This document shows positions 1 through 12,314 of a DNA stretch of 64,000 nt, piece by piece (position 1 is the stretch's first letter; each line of letters starts with the position of its first letter). The DNA comes from Zygnema cylindricum. Its lineage: Eukaryota; Streptophyta; Zygnematophyceae; Zygnematales; Zygnemataceae. The position numbers and the translations under genes were made by a program. The stretch spans positions 458,335 through 522,334 of the forward strand of contig JBBHKE010002926.1 of NCBI GenBank assembly GCA_037447655.1, written 5' to 3'. Under the pieces are notes generated by a model, which did no database searches, was not told the origin of the DNA, and saw only the letters and a list, made by a program, of their open reading frames with translations.

Positions 1-2627
1 TTCTCTCTTTCTTCTCCAGTCAGTTACTGACTTGCTTTTCTTATTTAAATACAGACTTTGTAAGTAGTTTATTTGTTGCTTTCTTCCTCTTCTTTTCTTT
101 TCCTTTCTTTTTCACTTTTTCCTTTCTTGCTGTTTTCCTGTAATTGTTTCTTTTTTTTCTTTCTTTCTTTAATCTGTAAATTTCAAACTGTAGAAACACA
201 CAATTTTTAAGAAACGAAGAAAGAAAAGTTTGCTAGGGTTTCTGTTTTCCTGAAACTGAACTGCAAAGTGAACTGGAACTGAACTGGAACTGAACTGGAA
301 ATGAACCGGAACTGAAGCAAAAAGAAACGGTAATTTTCCAGATTAACTGGTTTTTAGCTGAAAAAAATGATTTGTTGACTACAGTACTTGACTAAAATAC
401 TGAACAAATAATGCATTTGAACATTTCCCTTCCAAAGATGTTAAATAAGTCAAGTCTACAAGTCAAGAATGTATGGTATTACATATGGAAACTAAGCCAA
501 TGGCCTGGATAGCTTCCTTCGAAGCGTTTCTCCATATAAGCCTTCTAAAATCAGCTGAAAGGCTGCGAAAAAACGGTAAAAAAACGGTAAAAATCGACCC
601 TAAATTTGTAAAAAAAGACAACTTATGAGTTACACTACAGGAGCTGCTGATGAATCTTGAGACTCCAGCAATATGCCATCATCATTTATTGTATTTTTTG
701 TTTTTTTAATTGATAATCTCAGTCCTATTGACAAAAGTACCGTTTCGTACGAATACGGTAGCAACGAATATTCGTCACCATGGCCATTTACTCTGATTCT
801 TGGATGTGTCACGACACCATGCTGGAACACGTGTGAACTTTAATGCAGTATTAGCTGCGAACAGGACAATGTGGGAATTGCACGTACGGATTTCCGTGAC
901 TGAAAGTCAGATTTTGGTACATTAAGGTACATTAATGTACTGTACAGTACAGTACTGTACAGTAAACTGGGAAGGACAGTATATACTGTTGATTAGCACG
1001 GTATAGTAGGCGACTGCACGCCACCTTTGGCGTTACTCAAATCACAGTGAGGTGTACAAACGTGGATCCACGTATAAACGTGGATATATTTTCGGAAGAT
1101 GCTATGTGAACACTCCAGAATGCTGGGTTGACACCCATGAAAAAAACCGTACGCTACATTACAGTACACTTCCTGGAGACCACTTGCGTCATTATGTCAC
1201 ACCCAACCCCCGTCATAAATGCTGCATTCGTACTAACGGCCGCTCGCCAATGAATGAAAAGTACGAGTACTTTTGATTCGGTAGGGTTGGCTACGTGGCG
1301 TTCACTTTTGTTTTTTCCTACTCTAAGTAACAACGTACATTTCATTCATTGGTTTAGTATGTATATCGTACATCGAGGGGCTTTTTATCGATACTTGGTA
1401 AGTTGGCATTCACTTTTATTCTTTTATAATGATGACGTGGATTATTTGACTACGCAGTTTTCATTCGTCGGTTCCTGCGGTTTCCTGTCTGAAGTCGTTT
1501 TGTCGTTTTGTGACGCGGATGGGTCATCCCTTATGACCAAAGAAGGTGTCGGGGGAAAGGCTTACAATTTCGTACGGATTGCTTTTGGGTGTACGGATAG
1601 CATTTTAAGATGTCCATATAGCATCTCTCTTTATTTGAACAGGACAAATGCTTCTTGAGCTGAACATAAATACTGTAGTGACTGTTCTTTGTTCGGTTGG
1701 GATGAGTGTACGGACACCTTCGCTATTTGATTTAATAGCCCTAAATTGAGTTCGAACCCTAAGCTAATTTTCGCAAGTCTTTATTGCAGAAATAAAGACC
1801 TATTTTGTCGAATCAGTATTTGACTAAGTGGCCCGCAATGATCCAGCTAGTCATACATATTTTAATGTGGCTATAACCTATTCATTTCATCTAATTGCAA
1901 CGTAATATGTAGCAAAATAGTGTGGATTTCCGTAAAAATCCGTGACAGTAATTCACTCTTTTAGCACCAATCACGACGCACAAGTACAGTATCGTACTTT
2001 TACTCCCTTCAATTCTATGTGACTTTCCGTACTTACGTGTACTTTTTATGTTTTGCAGCTTTCGATAAAACAACGAGATGGAGGTGAAGTGGATTTGACA
2101 ATAATTCCAATATTCGCGTTCAATATTCGTACAAATTCCTGGAATTTCCTGCGAAGGAAAGGTTGCAATGGCGGTATAAAAACGGTCAGCCGAAGAATGT
2201 TTTTCATTCGTCGTACGGACGAAATAGCGAATGAAACGAAGTAAATGAAAGGTCAACGTGATGAGAAACCTTTCTGCTTGCTTTACACCTTCGTCAGCAA
2301 AAATGACTTTTGTGGCCGATAAACGGAGAGGTTAGATATTTTCTTTATCCTAAGTGCGAACGCTTTTTGTACGGTCTCCAGCTGTACCCGAAACTATTCA
2401 TTTTTCCCTCGAACAGTCACAACTCACACGCTCCAGCGGCCCGCGTCCGTACAATCGTGGAAGTTTACCGGCGGAAGTATCGCTTTCGGGACGAAGTAGG
2501 CCACCGGAAGAATGATTCGAAGATGGGAAAAAGTTAAAACCGAAGCGGACAAGAATCTGATTTGAACGAGGAAACAAGGCGGTGGAAAAAGTACAAAGCA
2601 ACTCGTGTCGTGCGATCTCGAGAGAAT

Positions 2628-2888
2628 CTATAATACGTGGCATGATCTCCAAGCCTGATACTTGTGGACCACACAAGTCATTTCTTCCATTGTAGCTAGC
2701 ACACCTGGCTGCAACAGCTCACATATAGCTTTTTCTGAGTCAGCTGCTGCCAAGCCTCCTAGTGTGAACGCACAAACAGAAAGTACGGATGAGAATCTTT
2801 CTTGATAGTGTGGTCCAGAACATAAATTTGGAAAGTTTATAATCGTATCAAAGCTGACATGTGTCCTCATGACAGGGCCCAGCTCCAT
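2628..2888 (-). pseudogene. possible captured gene fragment
   Basis: This is an 86-codon minus-strand frame with mixed, protein-like composition: Cys, His, Trp and acidic residues, and no low-complexity run. It differs from the AT-driven frames around it. It starts at an ATG shortly after an in-frame stop and ends in TAG. I do not recognise a domain and found no flanking exons that extend it. It could be an exon captured by a transposon, or chance. Nothing nearby supports a function. Confidence 0.2.
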
Positions 2889-3225
2889 GGGCGTCGAATC
2901 TTGGCCTTAAAAGTTTTGGACCCCCATGCGACAAAACTCAAGATTGGACCAGCCGCGGAAATGAAGTGAATTTGCCGTACCAGACCGTACGCAAAAAACC
3001 AGAAGGAAAACAATGAGATAAGGAAAAACTTGGAAAACCTAAAGTAATAAGGCTCCCGGGTGGACGAAAAAAGTGGTACGACCAATAGCCATTCTCGGAC
3101 TATGAGGAAAAAAAATAAGCGGCGTGATTATCTTTACTTCGAAAAAATAAAAAAAACTGGACAAACGGCTGAAATCGTCACTTAGGGAGTGGCGTCAGTG
3201 GCTGTGACGGATAAAAGCAGGTTTT

Positions 3226-3309
3226 CAGGGTTTATCTAGCATTTTTAAGGGTTTGTTAGGGTTTTTTAAGGATTTCTAAGGGTTTTTTTGGGTTTTATTT
3301 TAGGGTTTC
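3226..3309. repeat. degenerate telomere-like AGGGTTT tract
   Basis: Several variants of AGGGTTT (plant telomere unit TTTAGGG) occur within about 85 bp with irregular spacing. It may be a short interstitial telomere-like stretch or telo-box-rich DNA. It is not a regular array. Confidence 0.35.
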
Positions 3310-3951
3310 ACGAACTCAAACTTAAGATTCAGTGGTTAGAAACAGCAAAATTTGTCATGGAGCTAAGGCACATTGCGGGTATGCTTTCCAGAAGAATCCA
3401 AAACCGCCTGTCGCTTCAACTAAAGTACAGGGTGTATGACACGTGTCACAGAGATAGATTGCCTGATAACTTTTCCCCACGTGTGCTTTTTCACTCATGG
3501 GCGGTGATGCCGACTTAAAGATACCCTGAAAGTTCCACGCTGGTTATCGAACTGTCGTGACGCGAGAAAAAAAACCAAAAAATGTTTGTCTTTAGCAAAA
3601 CATTGTCGGTGCCGTACGTATACGGAAGTTGAATCTGGTAAATAACCAGATGTGCGTGGAGTGTGAACGGTCTCAATGACAGTGACGTCTTCGTTAACAA
3701 CGAGAAGTCAAAAACTGCCGCTGTTCACACGGAATCTGGTCAACAGTAATAATATCTAGAGAATTGATAATCGCACCTGGTTTCGGATTCGCACATCTGT
3801 TACGCCAGTGTGTCAAATACTAAATAGTAAATACCACCGCGAATCGCTATTGACTCTAATTGAGGTACCCCGTTTTTTTAGTCAAATTCCCAAATAGAAT
3901 TATTCATTCTAAATGTTTCTAAACGTTATTTGAGGTACCCCACTTAATAGG

Positions 3952-4513
3952 GTTCATAACATAGTTCAAAAGTAGGTGAAAGTAGGCCCATACAATATGC
4001 CTATTGTATGCAAAACATACAATATGCCCTTAAGACCCATATTGTATTGGTAGAAAAATGAAAAAAAAAGTTACAGAGTTGAGTTGCACATCGATCGATA
4101 GAGAATTAAACGTCATGTCTAAATTTTGAAAAAAAATCGGACAAAAAGAACAATTTCTGTGAGTTTTGAGGTAAAACTTTTTTAAACCGTCAGATTCAGA
4201 CGATCGGACGGTCGCTGATCAACGTAGCGATCTAAGAAGATAACATGAAAATCCCATAACACAACTTACGAAAGGACTATCTGTCATATTAACGTCTGCA
4301 ATTTTGAACGTCCGCGTGTTTTAGTTCGCTAAAAAATTTCGTCCGTCGGCGTGCGCTGAACTATGATCATACGTCAGATTCGTATGTCCGTACAAGAGTG
4401 TCCACAGCGCACACCCATACAGTATGCCTACTCTACGCGAGTTTAGTGCCAAGTTTTGTGCGCCTACCAAAGGCCTACCATAAAAACGCCTACTTTTGAA
4501 CTATGGTTAATAA
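3952..4513 (+). mobile_element. small inverted-repeat element (family Y, copy 1)
   Basis: The left end carries CATAGTTCAAAAGTAGG and the right end its near complement, CCTACTTTTGAACTATG, about 560 bp apart. The interior includes palindromic ATACAATATGCC words. A shorter copy in the opposite orientation lies at 13486-13860. No coding capacity is seen. This fits a non-autonomous DNA transposon; the superfamily is not determined. Confidence 0.6.
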
Positions 4514-5498
4514 CATATGCGTTGTTCACACTTGGAAAATTGGGAAAACGATGTCATAAATTTTGGGATCCGTACGCCGAATTTCATAAAATGACAAGAA
4601 ACGCGGTGGTGACGGTTGAGGCGGTTGATTTCCACCGTTTTGGAGAGTAGCGGCGGACAAAAGATGCAGTTCTATGCGTCAAAACTCGACAGCTGCGTAA
4701 AGCAAACGGCAACTGTCGTCCGCCATCGGATATCATGTTCGGAATGCACTTTTTGTTTTTGAAGAATTTCGAAAATGAAGCGTACGGACGTGAACCGTAC
4801 AAGAATTCATTCAGTCGCAAACTTATGAACAAACACAGGGGACCATTCATATAAGAGAACAAGTAATGTCAAAAAAAAAAAAAACCGATGGAAAAAAAAG
4901 GGGCATGTCCAAAGTTCCTTCGCGGTTATTTTCGGTCTGTACAAACGCTTACGTGGCAGTACATTTTGGTTTGGAAGGATTCGTATATATCATGTCCGCA
5001 AAGCGTTTCTTTTTTCGTACGAGCAAGTGGCTCGTATCACGGTACGCTACAACCTCAATCGCTACTAGAGTGTATAACGCCAATTCAGTGCCCTTTTAAA
5101 AAAAAAAAAAACCTGAAATACAATCCATAATTCTATTTTTTTCCATTATTCTAATTAGGTTATTTTTTCAATTACCGTTAATAGTGGAAGTACACTGTGA
5201 TGGAAATAGTGTGGCGTACGGACAAGGTATCTCCGTACGAAATGGTACTTTTTGAATTACAAAAGCATAAAAATACACTAAACATTATTGCGCACACATG
5301 TGAATGTGCAATGGAAGAAAGAGACGCAAACTCGTCGACAAAAATCACTTCTCATATGTTCATCCGTCGACCGTGTGAACAGCGCGACGGCCTACGAATT
5401 GTCAGATTTTGTACGGCTACACATATTACTGTAGACATTGAAAGAGAGGATATTTATTATTCAGGACAACCCAAAATGCAGTTAGGGATTAATTAGTA

Positions 5499-6466
5499 TG
5501 TAACAGTAAAAGCAGATCGAACTTGTTCGTAAAGGGGTATTTATGTGTTATGAATATAGAGTACTAAATTTGGTGGACGTCCGCGAAAGAATCGCGCGAT
5601 TTAGAGTCATATTTCAAAAGATATAGCGATGGGTGTATTTAGGTGACAGCTAGGGGTCAAAATAATAGGTGGGTAACACTGAAACGGGTTAAGGGTCAAA
5701 GAAGACGCGGAATTTAAGGCATACCTCTATATAAAGTACTAATATTGGTTTGGTACCTATTATGGTTTGTTTCGTACGATTTGTAGTACAAAACGTCATA
5801 ATTCAAATTTGTAAGTTTCGTAGGTAGTTTCGCAAGTTAAATTCGCGACGCACGATCGTGCGAAGTCGCGTTTCGATTTGCGTGCACTTTTGCACGTAAA
5901 TGCTACGTAGTAAAATGTAGTGTTTGATTGGTTAGAAAATGCTACGTAGTTAGTGGGAGATTTCGCACGCTTTTGCATTGGTCAGTCTGAGTCTTTGTTG
6001 ATCAATGATTGGCCCAGGTAAAAGCCTGTTAAAACGGAGCGTTGACTCTGGCCTGGCGAGTCCAGGGCGATGATGGATAAATAGTGAAGTGTAAGAGGAG
6101 AGTAGACATCTTTTCCTTTGGAAAACTTTGTGGAAATTCCGGCTGATCTTGGTCTTGAGCGATTAATACCAAATTGGAGAAAAGGCATTTTGCATTGAAA
6201 TCTTTTGCTAACTAAATAGTGTTTTAGTAGTTAAGAGATAGAATTATTAAGAGTGGAGAGTAGTGGAAAACACTTTAATAAGAAGGGTTGAGCCACGAGG
6301 GCAAGAGACCAAGCTAATGTTATGTGGATAGAAGCTTCTTCTAATTTACAGTTTCTCCTTATGTCAGTATTGTCAAATGTGGATGTGTGTTTTCCAATGT
6401 GTGGACTGTGTGGTTGGAATTGTTTGTAGTAATGGGATTTTGTGAGAGGTAGGAGATCCTGTTACA
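5499..6466 (+). repeat. 5' LTR of the Ty3/gypsy element
   Basis: A 968-bp direct repeat of 12315-13282 with TG...CA ends. It should carry the element's promoter. I did not place a TATA box with confidence. Confidence 0.95.
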
Positions 6467-6468
6467 TA

Positions 6469-6480
6469 TGGTATCAAAGC
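6469..6480 (+). other. primer binding site, initiator tRNA-Met
   Basis: TGGTATCAAAGC lies two bases after the 5' LTR. It fits the common plant retrotransposon primer site complementary to initiator tRNA-Met (usual form TGGTATCAGAGC), with one difference. Confidence 0.85.
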
Positions 6481-7248
6481 TTTGGTTAGAAACCAAGGAG
6501 AAGTTTGCTCACTCGAATATCGACTGCCGTGACCGGTGAGGGTGCTCTAACCTGTGTCGGTAGAACCACAATGTGAAGTGGTAGGGGATTGGAGGGAAAC
6601 TAAGTGATCACACTGCCAGCGACCGCTGGTTAGATGTGGGGCGTGCTCAGGTCATAAAGACTAAGGCGGGGTGGGCAGTGTAGCCACTGCTGAAACTCAC
6701 TCCAATTACCTAGAGGCCAAACAAACTTGCCTTCTCCTAGCAATGATTCATGTGTAGAGGGAGGGCTTGAAGCCATAAAAGGTGAGGATGTGAGGATTAG
6801 AAAAAAAAAAAAATCTTGATGTAGTGGGAAGTGGGAAATTTGCTAATGGAGGAGAAGGAAAGTGGAGTACTTTACTTCTTCAAGAGCAAAGGAGTCCAGA
6901 AATGACTCAAAACTTTTCAAACCCTAAATTTTTACCTTTGATTGATTTCAATTTTGCTGTTGCAAAATTTATGGTTAAATCTTACCTTTGATAGCGTTCA
7001 ATTTTTGCTATTGCAAAATTTGTGGGGAAATTCTTACATTTCTGTTTCAATGTTGAGAAATTGAAAATTTGAATTTGTACTAACTTATTGTCAATGTCTT
7101 TTTAATTTCTCAGATCTTGATCTTTTCAAAGGATTTGTTAATGAGAAGAAGTTTTGGATTGGAGCAATCTAAGGACTTCAAACCTGCAGCAAATTTCTTT
7201 GGGAAATTATACTCTATCTTTCCTTTTGCTTAATTTAATTGTGTGATA
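6481..7248 (+). other. untranslated leader of the Ty3/gypsy element
   Basis: About 770 bp between the primer site and the gag start with no sustained open frame. It probably holds packaging and dimerisation signals, which cannot be placed by eye. Confidence 0.6.
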
Positions 7249-8565
7249 ATGGCAAATTCTGCATGGAAACGTGAAATGGAGAATGCTTTGAATGTGTTGA
7301 AGAAGCGAACTGTGAAATTGGTCAAAAGATTTAATAATTATGCTACCGCTGTGGATGAAACCATTTCCGAATTGAAAAGCGAATTAAAAGTTGTCAAAGA
7401 AAATGGAAATGTTTCAAATGAGAAATTAGATGAACTTATTAACTTAATTCAGACCAAGAATGATATGAATGACCAAAAGGGTGAGAGTAGTAAAAGGAAT
7501 GCCAGTTTTAGGGAGGATGATCATGATAGACCTAAGAAGATAAGGGATCTGAAATTGTCTATTAGTGAGGCACCATCGTTTGATGGTAAGAGGATTGATG
7601 AGTCGGATGCTTGGATTTTTCATATGGAATATTATTTGGAGTCTAGAAATTGCGATCGTGGTGATTACACTTCTTTTGCTGTTAACTGTCTGAAAGGTGA
7701 TGCTCATATTTGGTATTATACTCAGAGAAGGTCTAAATTGATTCCTGATAATGCTGATTGGGAAACTTTTAAAACCGCGATCAAATCGCGTTTCTTGTCT
7801 GTCACTTTTAAATCCAGAATGGAAGAAAAGTGGCTGAATTGTAAGCAGACTGGATCTGTGAAGGATTATATTGTGGAATTTGACTCATCTAGTATTCATG
7901 TCATAGGTTTGACTGATGAAATGGCTAAATTGCATTTCTTGAACTATTTGAATCCTATACTGAAATCAGAACTAAAACATCAAAAATTTATTAATTTGAA
8001 GGAATTACAAGATAAGTCATTGGAATTAGAGGATCAGTTGGGGTATAATCGGGAAACTCGATCACTCAGGGGTAATTTAAATGAAGTATCACAGTGGGAT
8101 GAGGAGGAATTTGTTGAAGAGGGTGTGAATGTTGGTCTGGTGAATAGGCAAAATATCTTCAGGGGAAATCAAAGGGGTGGACATAGTGTTAATGCAGGAA
8201 ATAAATTTAACAATAGAGGGGGGTACATTAAAAGTCCTAAACCGAACATTAATGCTCAGAAGCCTAACCCTACCATCCCCACATGCACTATTTGTCAGAA
8301 AAGGGGTCATAGAGCATTTGAGTGTGCACAATTGAAAAAGATTAACTGTTATAACTGTGGAGAAGAGGGACATTTTAGTAGAGAGTGCACAAAACCCAAA
8401 AAGAAAGTCACTTGTTTCAAATGTGGAGGTTCAGATATTTACGCTAAAGATTGTACAGATAAAGGTTCTCTCAAAACAGTCGATGTAAATGAAGGTCTCC
8501 AAGAGGATATTGCAGTATATCTAGCTGAGCAGGAAGCCCAGGAGGTGGGAAACGGAAAGGACTAA
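7249..8565 (+). CDS. Gag polyprotein of the Ty3/gypsy element
   Basis: This 438-codon intact frame encodes the structural capsid and nucleocapsid protein of the element. The N-terminal ~100 residues are Lys/Glu-rich and helical-looking. A retrotransposon gag domain follows (about residues 110-260, with the W-x-x-F-K-x-A-I-K-S-R-F pattern). A basic Gly/Asn-rich stretch comes next, then three zinc knuckles near residues 345-405. The first two are regular CCHC boxes. The third (CFKCGG...YAKDC) lacks the expected His. I chose the ATG at 7249 over the GTG two codons upstream. The frame overlaps pol by a short -1 region near 8547-8562 and stops at TAA 8563-8565. As an uninterrupted frame it could still be expressed. 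Confidence 0.9.
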   Translation: MANSAWKREMENALNVLKKRTVKLVKRFNNYATAVDETISELKSELKVVKENGNVSNEKLDELINLIQTKNDMNDQKGESSKRNASFREDDHDRPKKIRDLKLSISEAPSFDGKRIDESDAWIFHMEYYLESRNCDRGDYTSFAVNCLKGDAHIWYYTQRRSKLIPDNADWETFKTAIKSRFLSVTFKSRMEEKWLNCKQTGSVKDYIVEFDSSSIHVIGLTDEMAKLHFLNYLNPILKSELKHQKFINLKELQDKSLELEDQLGYNRETRSLRGNLNEVSQWDEEEFVEEGVNVGLVNRQNIFRGNQRGGHSVNAGNKFNNRGGYIKSPKPNINAQKPNPTIPTCTICQKRGHRAFECAQLKKINCYNCGEEGHFSRECTKPKKKVTCFKCGGSDIYAKDCTDKGSLKTVDVNEGLQEDIAVYLAEQEAQEVGNGKD

Positions 8566-8581
8566 CTGAAAGTCCTCAGTT
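8547..8581 (+). promoter_or_regulatory. candidate -1 ribosomal frameshift signal between gag and pol
   Basis: The heptamer GGGAAAC at 8547-8553 is phased G GGA AAC in the gag frame, the X XXY YYZ form. Slipping back one base enters exactly the pol frame, which stays open. After a 5-base spacer, GGACT (8559-8563) can pair with AGTCC (8571-8575). The loop bases 8564-8569 are complementary to 8576-8581. The two helices share almost no linker, so they may alternate or form only a partial pseudoknot. Confidence 0.6.
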
Positions 8582-11500
8582 TAGTCAACCCGATCGAGAA
8601 GTTAAAGAGTTAACTTTGGAGGGCAAATTAATGAATGGAAAAGTTAGGATAGCTGAATTTATTATGATTCTCACTACACTTCATAGTTTAAAGAATCCTT
8701 CTGATGAAATTCTCAACAACAGACCTATGTTAAGACAGTTAAGTAATGATGACACCAGACACAGTTTGATTAGATTCGAGTCATTAGTGGAAGGAAAAAC
8801 GTTGAAAGTAATGGTTGATTCAGGTGCCACACATACATTTATTTCACATAAGTTTGTAGAGGAAAATAAAATTCCTACTGTCATAAGGGAAAAGCCTTTA
8901 CATGTTCAAGTGGCAAATGGTAATAAATCCACATTAGACTTACAAACTGACACGATAGAAGTTGATATCCAGGGTCATAAAATGAAAGTTGTGTGTGAAA
9001 TAATGAATTTGGGAAGTGAAGAACTAATTCTGGGAAAGCCTTGGTTAACAGAACATAATCCTCAAATTAATTGGGAAATTAACACCTTAAAAGTGAAGTC
9101 TGAAAACGGTTGGAAGGTTTTGCAAGCATTATCTCCTAAGAAATTGCATAGGAATCATATAAATAACATAACCAGATTGGGAGTAGAAGGTTTGATATCT
9201 GCTAAACAATTTAAAAAACACTTAAAAGATAAAACGAATCATGCTTTCTTGTTATTAGTAACTGAGGCAGTTACTGATGAAGGGGGGGGAGAAAACACTA
9301 ACATTGATGTCATCCCTAAATCAGACACTACTAAAACTTTCGAAAAACTAAAATCTGATTGTGTAACTGACATTAATACATCTGATGTTGTTGTTAAAGA
9401 TTTGATTTTTGAATTTCGAGATGTTTTTCCAAGTGATTTACCCTCAGGCAGGCCACCTTCCCGAGATGTAGAACATGTAATTAACCTTGAACCTGGATGT
9501 AATCCTCCTGTCACAAGAATTCATAAGCACAGTTTCTTTGAGCAAGAGGAGTTAAAGAAACAGATCAAAGAACTCATAGAGAAAGGACATATTCAACCCA
9601 GCAAATCACCGTATGGAGCACCTGTTTTCTTTGTCAAAAAGAAGGACGCAACGTTGACAATGTGTGTCGATTATCGTAGTCTGAACAAGATTACGGTGAA
9701 GGATAAGTATCCGTTACCTTTAATTTCTGATTTGATAGAACGTTTAAAAGGTGCTAAAGTATTTTCGTTGATTGACCTGCGTAGTGGCTTTAATCAGGTG
9801 CCTATCAGAACTAAGGATGTTGATAAAACTGCTTTCAGGACTAGGGTAGGTCATTTTGAATGGATATTAATGCCATTCGGCTTAACGAATGCACCGCCTA
9901 CTTACCAAAGATTAATGAACCAAACTTTTTCTGATTACATAGATGAGTTTGTTCAGGTGTTTATTGATGATATTCTAATTTACAGTGAATCTAGAGAACA
10001 ACATGTAATTCATTTAAGAAAAGTGTTAGAAAGGTTAAAAGAAAGAAAATTATACGGAAAATTGTCAAAATCCAGCTTTCTTAAAAGTGAACGATTATTT
10101 TTGGGACATATAGTTAGTGGGGAAGGTGTTAAAACAGATCCATCCAAAATCACTGCAATCCAAAATTGGAAGCAACCTACTAATGTCACGGAAGTTAGAT
10201 CATTTTTGGGATTGGCCACTTACTACAGGAAATTTATAAAGAATTTCAGTATGATCGTTGCACCTTTGACGGATTTACTTCGGGAAAAGGAGACGTTTGC
10301 GTGGCGAGCTGATCAAGAGAGAGCATTCGAGAAACTAAAAGGGAAGTTGACCTCTGCTCCTACACTGGTGTATCTTGACCCTGTTGGAGAATTTGAAGTT
10401 CTGATCACTACAGATGCATCTGACAAAGGTCTAGGTGCAGTCATAAGTCAAAAAGTCGACAAACACTTTCATCCTATTGCTTTTGAGTCCAGAAAATTCA
10501 ATGATGCTGAAAAGAACTATACAGCATAAGAAAAACAATTACTTGCAATTGTACATGCATTGGTGAAATGGCGATGTTATTTGCATAATAAAGAATTTAC
10601 AGTTCACTGTGATAATAAAGCACTTTTTTATTTGCAGAGATTAAGTGATGCACAGATTATGACTGGCAGACAGGTTAGGTGGATGCAAAAATTAGCATAT
10701 TTCAAATTTAATGTCAAACATATTCATGGGAAGACAAATGTAGTTGCAGATCCTTTAAGTAGATGTTTTGAAATAAGTGTTATGGTTCAGGATGAATTGT
10801 TTTTAGATACAGTTAGAAATGGTTATGATAAAGATCCATATTTTGTTGTGATTTGCAAGAATATTTCGGGAGGGAATTCTGACCCATTGAATGAGAGGCA
10901 TGTCAAAAACTTTAGACTAGAGGATGGTTTAGTATATTTGCAAATAGGGGATAGATTATGCATTCCTGAAGTGGGAGACTTAAGAAAACAAATCTTACGG
11001 GAAGCTCATGAGCATTTAGGACATCTAGGTCGAGATAAAACCCTTATTCAGTTGCAAAGTAGATTGTTTTGGCCTGGGATGGCAAAGGAGGTGTCAAAAC
11101 ACGTGGAAAGTTGTGTCCCTTGCCAACAGAGTAAACCTAGTACCCAAAAACCTAAAGGTCTCTTAAAACCTTTGGATATTCCAGCAAGACCGTGGGAATC
11201 TGTCAGTATGGATTTTATTGTCAGGTTGCCTGCTACATCTAAAAGAAATGACAGTATCATGGTCGTAGTCGATAGGTTCAGTAAAATGGCAATCTTTATC
11301 CCTTGCAAAACTACTCATTCAGTTGTAGATATTGCAAAGTTATATTTTGACAACGTGGTCAGACATCATGGAGTTCCCCAGTCTATTGTCAGTGATAGGG
11401 ATTCTAATTTTACATCTGCATTTTGGAAAGAATTGCAGCAAAATTTAGGTACTGAATTAAAAATGAGTACCTCTTATCATCCTCAAACAGATGGACAAAC

Positions 11501-12266
11501 AGAAAGGATGAATCGTATACTGGAAGAAATGCTTAGGACTGTTTGCAATGGAGTTCAGAACACATGGGAATCTAAACTGCCATAAATGGAATTTGCATAC
11601 AATTCATGTAAACATGCTAGTACAGGATTCTCACCGTTTGAAGTTGCATACGGATACCAACCGAGAGAAGCATTAGACTTAATAACAGGGATCACACAAG
11701 AGAATAGGGGTTCAGGAACGGAATTTTGGGAATACATTCAAACGGTTTGGAAAACAATACAGGATGCATTAGTGGAGGCACAAAGAAGGCAAGAACTAAA
11801 TGCTAACCGCAAACGGGGTGATTGGGTGTTACGCACAGGTGACAATGTTTGGCTTTCTACAACTCATTTCAGGTGCAAGATTGAGGGACAATCGGATCAT
11901 ACGGGGAAATTTGCTCCTAAGTTCATTGGACCATTTACTGTAATCGAGATGATATCGTCAGTTGCTGCCAAATTGGACTTTCCGCCTTCAACAAAAATCC
12001 ATCCAGTGATACATATCAGCCAGTTAAAACCAGCAAATCTTCGACCAACTGAACGAGAACTGGAATTGGATCCCTCAATAATTATAGAACCTGCGGTTCT
12101 CAGATGGGTAATAGATTGGGTTGGTCAACGGTTTAAGGTCGGCAATACTATATTCTGGCAAGTGCATTATCTAGGAAGGCCAGAAGACGAGTTAACTTTA
12201 GAAGATAAAAATTCTGAGTTTTTGCAAAGGTATTGGAGGGATAATAATATAGAAGTCTCGTCTTGA
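8554..12266 (+). pseudogene. Pol polyprotein of the Ty3/gypsy element, two in-frame stops
   Basis: One frame runs from the gag overlap to 12266 and is broken only by TAA codons at 10527-10529 and 11583-11585. Domains in order: aspartic protease (DSGAT near 8817); reverse transcriptase (about 9530-10050, with active site FIDD near 9958, a usual variant of YxDD); RNase H (from about 10400, DAS motif), which contains the first stop; integrase zinc finger (H-H-C-C, about 11007-11125); integrase core with D near 11210, D near 11390 and E near 11507. The second stop lies just after the core. The C-terminus has a GPF motif near 11930 and a degenerate chromodomain-like segment near 12110-12240. The mature enzymes would copy RNA to DNA and integrate it. 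This copy should not make full-length Pol. There is no frameshift inside pol, so inactivation is recent. Confidence 0.92.
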
Positions 12267-12301
12267 GAATGAAAGAGTTTTAACTGAGGTCAGTTAAAAA
12301 T

Positions 12302-12314
12302 AAGGAGGGGATGA
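12302..12314 (+). other. polypurine tract of the Ty3/gypsy element
   Basis: AAGGAGGGGATGA directly precedes the 3' LTR, the expected place for plus-strand priming. Confidence 0.75.

Larger units (their letters stand above)
1..3831. other. AT-rich, GTAC-rich non-coding DNA
   Basis: No open frame here has recognisable domain content or plausible splice structure. The sequence is AT-rich and repeats words such as GTAC, GTACGG and CGTACG, including a nested GTAC palindrome near 930-965. A run of degenerate AGGGTTT words lies at 3226-3309. A minus-strand open frame at 2628-2888 is listed separately. The stretch looks like decayed intergenic DNA. Confidence 0.6.

Noticed and set aside
1740-1770. 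tRNA-like T-loop GAGTTCGAACCC
   Set aside because: No matching acceptor, D or anticodon arms at the required distances.
5197-5496. ~100-codon frame shared by three MITE copies (also 22002-22313 and 23821-24003)
   Set aside because: Comparing two copies gives about 17 amino-acid changes against roughly six silent ones, as expected without selection, and the third copy has a frameshift. It is a fortuitous open frame.
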